Source: UBA10649 sp963700255 (GTDB lineage Bacteria; Actinomycetota; Actinomycetes; S36-B12). Taken from it: 21,789 bases of DNA. The DNA lies in assembly GCA_963700255.1 (NCBI GenBank), contig CAVOWW010000005.1, positions 1 to 21,789 of the forward strand, in the 5' to 3' direction. The stretch's first letter is position 1; each line of letters starts with the position of its first letter. Position numbers and translations under genes: made by a program. The notes below the pieces were generated by a model. The model had not been told where the DNA came from and did not search any database. It was given only the letters and a program-made list of their open reading frames with translations. This document shows positions 17,346 through 21,789 of this stretch, piece after piece.

Positions 17346-17945
17346 CTACTCGTGCGGGTGCGGGTTCGTGGGACCGGTGCGACCCTCGTGCGTCAGGGCC
17401 TTGAACAGCCAGTGCACCACCACGAGGTGGACGTTCTCGAGGACCTGCATGTCGGTCGAGTCGACGCGAACCTCGATGTCGGCGAACTCCGACAGCCTGC
17501 CCCCGTTGCGGCCCACGAGGATCGCCACCGGGTACCCGTTGGTCTTGGCCCACTCGGCGGCGGTCACCACGTTCGGGGAGTTGCCCGATCCGGAGATCGC
17601 CAGCACGGCGTCGCCTGGGCGGGCCAGCTGCTCGAGCTGGTTGCGCATGGCGTCCTCGAAGCCGAAGTCGTTCGCCCACGCCGACTGCGTGATCGCCTGC
17701 TCGTTGATCGACAGCGCCCGGATAGGAGCCTCGCGGCTGGCACCGATGCCCTTGCTCACGTCGCAGGCCATGTGGGAGCCCGTTGACGAGCTGCCCCCGT
17801 TGCCCATCGTCCAGAGGATGCCCTGGCTCTGGCCCAGGCCGGCGATCAGGTCCGCCAGGCGCTTCAGCACGTCCTGGTCGAGCGACTGGATCGCCGCGAC
17901 CGTCTCGTCGAGGGATGCCTGGGCCCGCAGCAGGTCAGGACTCAT
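17346..17945 (-). CDS. gmhA: Sedoheptulose 7-phosphate isomerase (intact)
   Basis: This SIS-domain isomerase converts sedoheptulose 7-phosphate to D-glycero-D-manno-heptose 7-phosphate, the first step of activated-heptose synthesis. The protein of 199 aa begins MSPDLLRAQASLDETVAAIQ. It has the phosphate-binding TMGNGGSSSTGSHMACDVSK, SINEQAITQSAWANDFGFED, AISGSGNSPNVVTAAEWAK and the C-terminal VLENVHLVVVHWLFKALTHE with the conserved His. Length and motifs match GmhA. The start is ATG 17945, which overlaps the end of the kinase gene by 11 nt; AAGGAG lies 12 nt upstream, inside hddA. The same frame extends to an ATG at 18140, but that part is antisense-frame noise over hddA. The pathway partners hddA and gmhB are directly upstream. 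Confidence 0.95.
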   Translation of the reverse strand: MSPDLLRAQASLDETVAAIQSLDQDVLKRLADLIAGLGQSQGILWTMGNGGSSSTGSHMACDVSKGIGASREAPIRALSINEQAITQSAWANDFGFEDAMRNQLEQLARPGDAVLAISGSGNSPNVVTAAEWAKTNGYPVAILVGRNGGRLSEFADIEVRVDSTDMQVLENVHLVVVHWLFKALTHEGRTGPTNPHPHE

Positions 17946-18901
17946 GAATGACGCCCGCTCCTTGGGTGCTGATCCGGAAGCCGAGTCGCTTCGGGAACTG
18001 AGCGGCGAACCGCTCATGCTCGCCGCTGGGAACGTAGAACGCGAGATACCCGCTCCCACCGGCTCCCAGTAGTTTCCCACCCGTGGCACCGCCGGCCAGA
18101 CCCCGGGCATAGGCCTCGTCCACATCGGGGTTGGAGACACCCTCGGCCACGTCGCGCTTCAGGCGCCAGGCCTCATCCAGAAGCGGGCCGAGGTCGTCCA
18201 TCGGGCCGAGCAGGGCTCGCTTGCCCTGCTGGACGAGGTCGACCATCCGACGCGTGACGTCCTCCGCCTTCGAGCCGGCCGAGATGCCGCCGCCCTGCTT
18301 GGCGAGCAGCTCGCTGGCGCTCCGCGGTCGGCCGACCGGAACGAGGTGGAGGTTGGCCTCCAGCGACGCGACGTCGGCGGCGCCCAGGCCCACCGACTCC
18401 ACCTCTACCTCGCGGCCGGCGAACCGGATGACGTTGACGCCGCCGAGGGCGCTGGCCCACTGGTCCTGGTAGCCGATCGGCTCCTTCAGGACCTCGATCT
18501 CGATCTCGCACGCCTCGCGGGCGAGGTCCACAGGGGTCGAGGCGATGCCGCACGAGTGCCGGACGAAGGCCAGGAACGCCACGGTGAACGAGGAGGAGGA
18601 GCCGAGGCCGGTGCCCGCCGGCACGTCCGACATGACCGCGATGTCGATGTCAGTCACGTCATACCGGCTCAGGACCTCGCGGGCGATCGGGTGCTTCAGG
18701 TCGCTGGCGCGCTCGACGTCCTCGGTGACGGAGTACTTCAGGACGATGCCCTCGCGGTGCGTGAAGGGGTGGCCCACGATGAACACCCGACGGTCGATCG
18801 GCGAAGGACAGAACCGCTCCCTCGTTCTCCGCGAGGAAGGCGGGCAGGTCGGAGCCCCCGCCGAACAGGCTCACCCGCAGGGGTCCCTGGGCGATCAGCA
18901 T
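17935..18901 (-). CDS. hddA: D-glycero-alpha-D-manno-heptose 7-phosphate kinase, GHMP family (one frameshift)
   Basis: This enzyme phosphorylates C1 of heptose 7-phosphate to the alpha-1,7-bisphosphate with ATP. GHMP motifs are in order: MLIAQGPLRVSLFGGGSDLP (N-terminal substrate loop), SDVPAGTGLGSSSSFTVAFL (ATP-binding loop), EPIGYQDQWASALGGVNVIR and ATGGKLLGAGGSGYLAFYVP (motif 3). One extra G near 18799 breaks the frame; without it the protein reads SFAIDRRVFIVGHPFTH. Repaired length of about 322 aa is in the HddA range. The start at ATG 18901 overlaps the upstream gene by 7 nt and has a GAGG about 7 nt before it. HddA-type kinases serve the GDP-heptose (alpha) branch, as opposed to the HldE ADP branch, which supports a GDP-linked product. 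Confidence 0.93.
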
Positions 18902-20170
18902 GCGAGGGCCTCGATTCCCGTGCGGATGGCGTCGGCCGCCTCCGGGAGGCAGTCTTCCGCGTCCACGTCCCCATGGGGCGCACTGACGTGGATGAATCGC
19001 ATGCCGGCACCGCGAGCGAAGCCGCGGTCGCGGTCGGTGTCCCCGACCATGACTGACCGGGCGAGGTCGAGGTCGGTGCAGGACGGCGGCCTTGCGCGCC
19101 AGGTCAATGTCCGGTTTGCGGCATTCGCATGGCACCTTGAGCTCCGGAACCTCGCCGATCCAGCCGGCCTCTGGATGGTGGGGGCAGAAGAGGTAGTCGT
19201 CCACGAAGGCGCCCTCCGCCCCCAGCAGCCTGTCCATCCGGGCCCGGATCCGCTGGTGGTCCTCGAAGGTCATGAGGCCCTTCGCGAGGGCCGGCTGATT
19301 CGTGACGACGATGACCGGGATGCCCGCGCGGTTGGCGCGGCCGATGGCCTCGGCCACGCCAGGGAGCAGCACGTAGTGATCCGCGTGTAGAACTCCGGCT
19401 CGGTGGGGTTGATGACCCCATCCCGATCGAGGAAGAGGGCGGGGCGGCTGCCCAGGTCGCCCCTTCGGCTGAAGGCGCCGGACGCGACATCGGCCTGCGC
19501 GGCGGCCAGCCGAGCCGGCGTGCCCGTGTCCTTGAAGTAGTGGCTGCTGACGAAGGCGAACAGATCCCCGCGTTCGGCAGCCGCCGGCAGGACGTCCGGA
19601 GCCGAGTCCCGGCAGTCCGCGTACTGGGCCAGCCCCCGGCGGGTGATCGCGAAGAGTCCAGCTGAGGACATGTTCGGCACGTGCTCGCGATCCTCGGACT
19701 TCGGCACGACCAGCACCGAGCCGTCATGCGACGGGAACGCGGCGTCGCTGTCCTCCGGATGGGTGCTCGGATGCACCGCGACGGCGACCGAAGCGCCCGA
19801 TGCTCGCCAGTCATCCAGGAGGTGCTGCACCGGGAACGACATCAGGATGTCGCCGAGGATGACCAGGAACTCGTCGGCGTCGGTATGCGGTGGCCGCCAG
19901 CCGCAGCGCCGCGACCGTGCCCTCCTGTCGATCCTCGTGGACGACCCGGACCGTGATGCCCTCATGCTCGAGTTCGTCGCACAGCGCCTGCACCTGATCG
20001 CCGAGATGCCCCGCCACGACAAGGGCCTCGGCGATCTCGGAGGGCTCGAGCAGGCGCAGGTGCCAGGACATCAGCGATGCGCCCCCTACCTCCTGGGCCA
20101 GCTTCGCGAGCGTGGGGTCGGCCGATCGGGTGCCCCTGCCGCCGGCCAGCACGACGGCGACGGCTGTCAT
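18895..20170 (-). CDS. Fused sugar nucleotidyltransferase (HddC-like) and heptose bisphosphatase (GmhB-like), frameshifted
   Basis: The N-terminal domain of about 230 residues is a nucleotidyltransferase: AVVLAGGRGTRSADPTLAK, LVVAGHLGDQVQALCDELE, FLVILGDILMSFPVQHLLDD, NMSSAGLFAITRRGLAQY and HYFKDTGTPARLAAAQADV. The C-terminal domain of about 185 residues is a HAD-IIIA phosphatase: PALFLDRDGVIN (DxD), VIVVTNQPALAKGL, the zinc-loop pattern CPHHP with CECRKP, and MVGDTDRDRGFA (motif IV). The join (RRGDLGSRPALFLDRDG) lies in one uninterrupted frame, so the fusion does not depend on repair. Indels near 19890, 19378 and 19082 must be fixed elsewhere. The protein would remove the C7 phosphate and then attach the nucleotide, giving probable GDP-heptose. 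The start at ATG 20170 overlaps the upstream TGA (ATGA). Nucleotide specificity is inferred. Confidence 0.88.
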
Positions 20171-21094
20171 CCGGCGGTCCACTCCAGGGCGAGGTCCTCG
20201 GCGGCCCGTCGCACGGCCTGGCGCGACGTTGTGGCGATCGAGAACCCCTCCCGCTGCATGAGAGAGGTGTCGAACGCGTACCTGGGGACGTCGCCCACCC
20301 ACCCGAACGGGGAGTCCCCGTAGGACACCTTGGGTGACACTCCAGCGCGGCACACACCTCCGACGACGATGCCCTTCACGTCGACCAGGTCCGGCGGGCC
20401 GATATTCACCCGGGTGATTCCGGGCTCGCGCCGGGTGCCGAAGTACTGGATGCCGTCGATCAGCTCGGCGACATGGACGTAGGGCTTGGTCTGGTTGCCG
20501 TCACCCAGCACGTCCAGCTGGGACGGGTCGCGCCGCAGTTTGCGGACGAAGTCGAACACGACGCCGTGGGTGGCAAGCGGCCCCACCACGTTGGGGAACC
20601 TCACGACCAGGATCGACAGGGAGGGCACGGTCGCCGACAGCGACTCCAGGACGAACTCGCTGGCCAGCTTGGCCTTGCCGTACCAGCTGACCGGGGCCGG
20701 CGGAACATCCGAGGTCTCGGCCAGCGGCTGGTCGGACACCCCGAAGATCGCGGACGACGAGGCGAAAACCAACTGCTGCACCGGAACGCCGCCACGGCGG
20801 TGCGCACGGCGATGGTCGTCATGAGGGTGTCCCCGAAGTCGAGGCTGGCATCCGCCACCCCGGCGGAGATGTCGCTGTTGGCAGCGAGGTGGTAGACGAC
20901 TTCGGGCCGCACGTCTGCGAGCACGTCGATAAGGACTGGGCGTCCTGTGCGTCGCCCTCGACGAACCGGCCCGCGAAGGAGCGGGTCGAATCGGGGATGC
21001 GGTCGAGGACGACCACCTCCCGGCCCTGCTCTTGGAGCCGGCGAACGAGGTTGCGGCCGACGAAGCCGGAACCCCCGATGATCAGATCGGACAC
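20167..21094 (-). CDS. SDR-family NAD(P)-dependent nucleotide-sugar epimerase/dehydratase (frameshifted)
   Basis: The N-terminus reads SDLIIGGSGFVGRNLVRRLQ with the Rossmann GGxGFxG motif, then VVYHLAANSDISAGVADASL, QQLVFASSSAIFGVSDQPLA (active-site serines), the catalytic WYGKAKLASE (YxxxK), LVVRFPNVVGPLATHGVVFD, DVLGDGNQTKPYVHVAELID and GDVPRYAFDTSLMQREGF. Two indels (near 20937 and 20790) need repair, and a third pair may affect residues near 20365. Length is about 309 aa, usual for extended SDRs. The start is GTG 21094, without a Shine-Dalgarno site but 6 nt after a -10-like box. As the first gene of the heptose operon it may epimerise or reduce the activated heptose; GalE-like activity on another sugar is also possible. 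Confidence 0.85.
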
Positions 21095-21100
21095 GTCCGG

Positions 21101-21106
21101 AGTCTA
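21101..21106 (-). promoter_or_regulatory. -10-like element of the heptose operon, leaderless geometry
   Basis: TAGACT on the minus strand ends 6 nt before the GTG at 21094, which places the transcription start on the start codon. No ribosome binding site is present upstream of this GTG. This would drive the eight-gene run down to 12641. Confidence 0.5.
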
Positions 21107-21135
21107 CCGAGGCAGCCGGCGGTGCCGGCGGTGCG

Positions 21136-21141
21136 CAGAAT
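21136..21141 (+). promoter_or_regulatory. -10-like element of the GT2 gene, leaderless geometry
   Basis: CAGAAT ends 6 nt before the ATG at 21148, and no Shine-Dalgarno site is seen between them. The first base departs from the usual T, so the match is weaker than the one on the opposite strand. Confidence 0.35.
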
Positions 21142-21147
21142 GCCGTC

Positions 21148-21789
21148 ATGCCGCGACCGGTCTCCGTGCAGATCTGCACCCTCAACGAGGAGGGGAACAT
21201 CGGGGAGTGCCTCGAGACCGTGGTCGCCAACGATCCCGAGGAGATCGTCGTCATCGACGGCGGCTCGACCGACCGCACCGTGGAGATCGCTGAAGCGATG
21301 GGCGCCCGGGTGCTCGCACCCGGTCGGCTGGTCTAGGACCCTCGCGACAGCTCGGCTACCGATCGACAACGAGCCGCTACACGGCTTTCGTGGATGCAGA
21401 CGACCGCCTGGGTCCCGACTGGCTCGAGACGATGATCCGCGAGCTGGAAGCCGGCGGATACTCCGCCCTGCAGAGCTCGCTCCGCGCTGTTCGAGTCCGG
21501 CAGCTGGTGGAGAGCACGGGGTGGAATCAGTACTTCATCGAGAGCGTGCGCCCCACGGCCGACACCACGATGGTCGGGCGGCCGGCACTCTTCGTCACCG
21601 CTGCGCTCCAGGAGCAATCCCGCTGAGCTGACCTCTCTCGATGAGGACACGCACCTGTCTCGTCGCTTCGAGCTCCAGGGGCTCCGGCAGGGGATCGGAT
21701 CAGCGATCGCCTACCGCCACGTCGAGGAGACACGCGACGAGAACTTCCGTAAGTGGCAGTCCTACGGACGTGGCTACCGCGGGTTCGTC
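21148..21789 (+). CDS. GT2-family glycosyltransferase, 3' end off window, frameshifted
   Basis: The N-terminus is PVSVQICTLNEEGNIGECLE, followed by the nucleotide-binding EEIVVIDGGSTDRTVEIAEA. After an indel near 21338 the next frame gives the metal-binding region FVDADDRLGPDWLETMIREL and ALQSSLRA. After further indels (near 21493 and 21610) it reads SLDEDTHLSRRFELQGLRQG and DENFRKWQSYGRGYRGFV, open to the end of the window. The ED-x-x-LSRR pattern is the usual catalytic-base region of GT2 enzymes. A DGGSTDRT and DADD pair identifies the GT-A fold with confidence; the sugar and acceptor are unknown. It is divergent from the heptose operon with only 53 nt between the starts. Confidence 0.87.

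Noticed and set aside
17946..18140. N-terminal extension of GmhA to an upstream ATG.
   Set aside because: The extra 65 residues overlap hddA in another frame and do not resemble GmhA. The ATG at 17945 begins exactly where the family does.
16046..19390. Several plus-strand open frames of 180-280 codons opposite the DUF4910, gmhA, hddA and fusion genes.
   Set aside because: They are mirror images of coding frames, with no domain motif, no convincing start sites, and strong motif evidence on the minus strand.
17346..20170. LPS inner-core heptose synthesis, implying a Gram-negative host.
   Set aside because: The kinase is HddA-type and no HldE, heptosyltransferase or lipid A gene is present. 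The composition and GTG, TTG and leaderless starts fit an actinobacterium better. This is a judgement, not proof.

Overview
The window is a high-GC stretch of surface or secreted glycan biosynthesis genes, most likely from an actinobacterium. This rests on the GC content (about 60-78% in the 60-base windows I counted), the GTG and TTG starts, the probable leaderless promoters, and the combination of gene families. No rRNA, tRNA, CRISPR array or insertion sequence was seen, and coding density is near 97%. I recognise 18 protein-coding genes, two of them cut by the window edges.

Layout. (1) 1-4523, minus strand: nucleotide-sugar 6-dehydrogenase (WbpA-like, truncated), carbamoyltransferase, DegT aminotransferase, and a WbpD-like left-handed beta-helix N-acetyltransferase. 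Together these suggest an N-acylated amino-uronic acid sugar. (2) 4747-7975, plus: an unusual glycosyltransferase overlapping an AsnB-type glutamine amidotransferase. (3) 8003-10064, minus: a second DegT aminotransferase overlapping an SDR nucleotide-sugar dehydratase. A hexapeptide acyltransferase is divergent from them at 10119-10532. (4) 10569-11447, minus: FkbM-like methyltransferase. 11556-12644, plus: GT4 glycosyltransferase. (5) 12641-21094, minus: an eight-gene, tightly packed run. In transcription order it is SDR, a fused nucleotidyltransferase-GmhB phosphatase, HddA kinase, GmhA isomerase, a DUF4910-type aminopeptidase-fold protein, a methyltransferase, a DUF6492-like protein, and a polyprenyl-phosphate sugar-1-phosphate transferase that would start glycan assembly. 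(6) 21148-21789, plus: a GT2 glycosyltransferase cut by the right edge.

How they fit together: the run in (5) encodes a complete route from sedoheptulose 7-phosphate to a nucleotide-activated D,D-heptose (probably GDP-heptose) plus modifying enzymes and the initiating transferase. Modules (1)-(3) make amino, acylated, carbamoylated or amidated sugars. The GT4, GT2 and the 4747-6108 enzyme would assemble the repeat. Flippase, polymerase and export genes are not in the window.

Data quality matters. Most genes outside 9.1-12.65 kb are broken by single-base indels, often in compensating pairs, while conserved motifs continue in another frame. This looks like uncorrected long-read sequence rather than gene decay. 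CDS limits below therefore span several frames; joins were inferred by following family motifs by eye.
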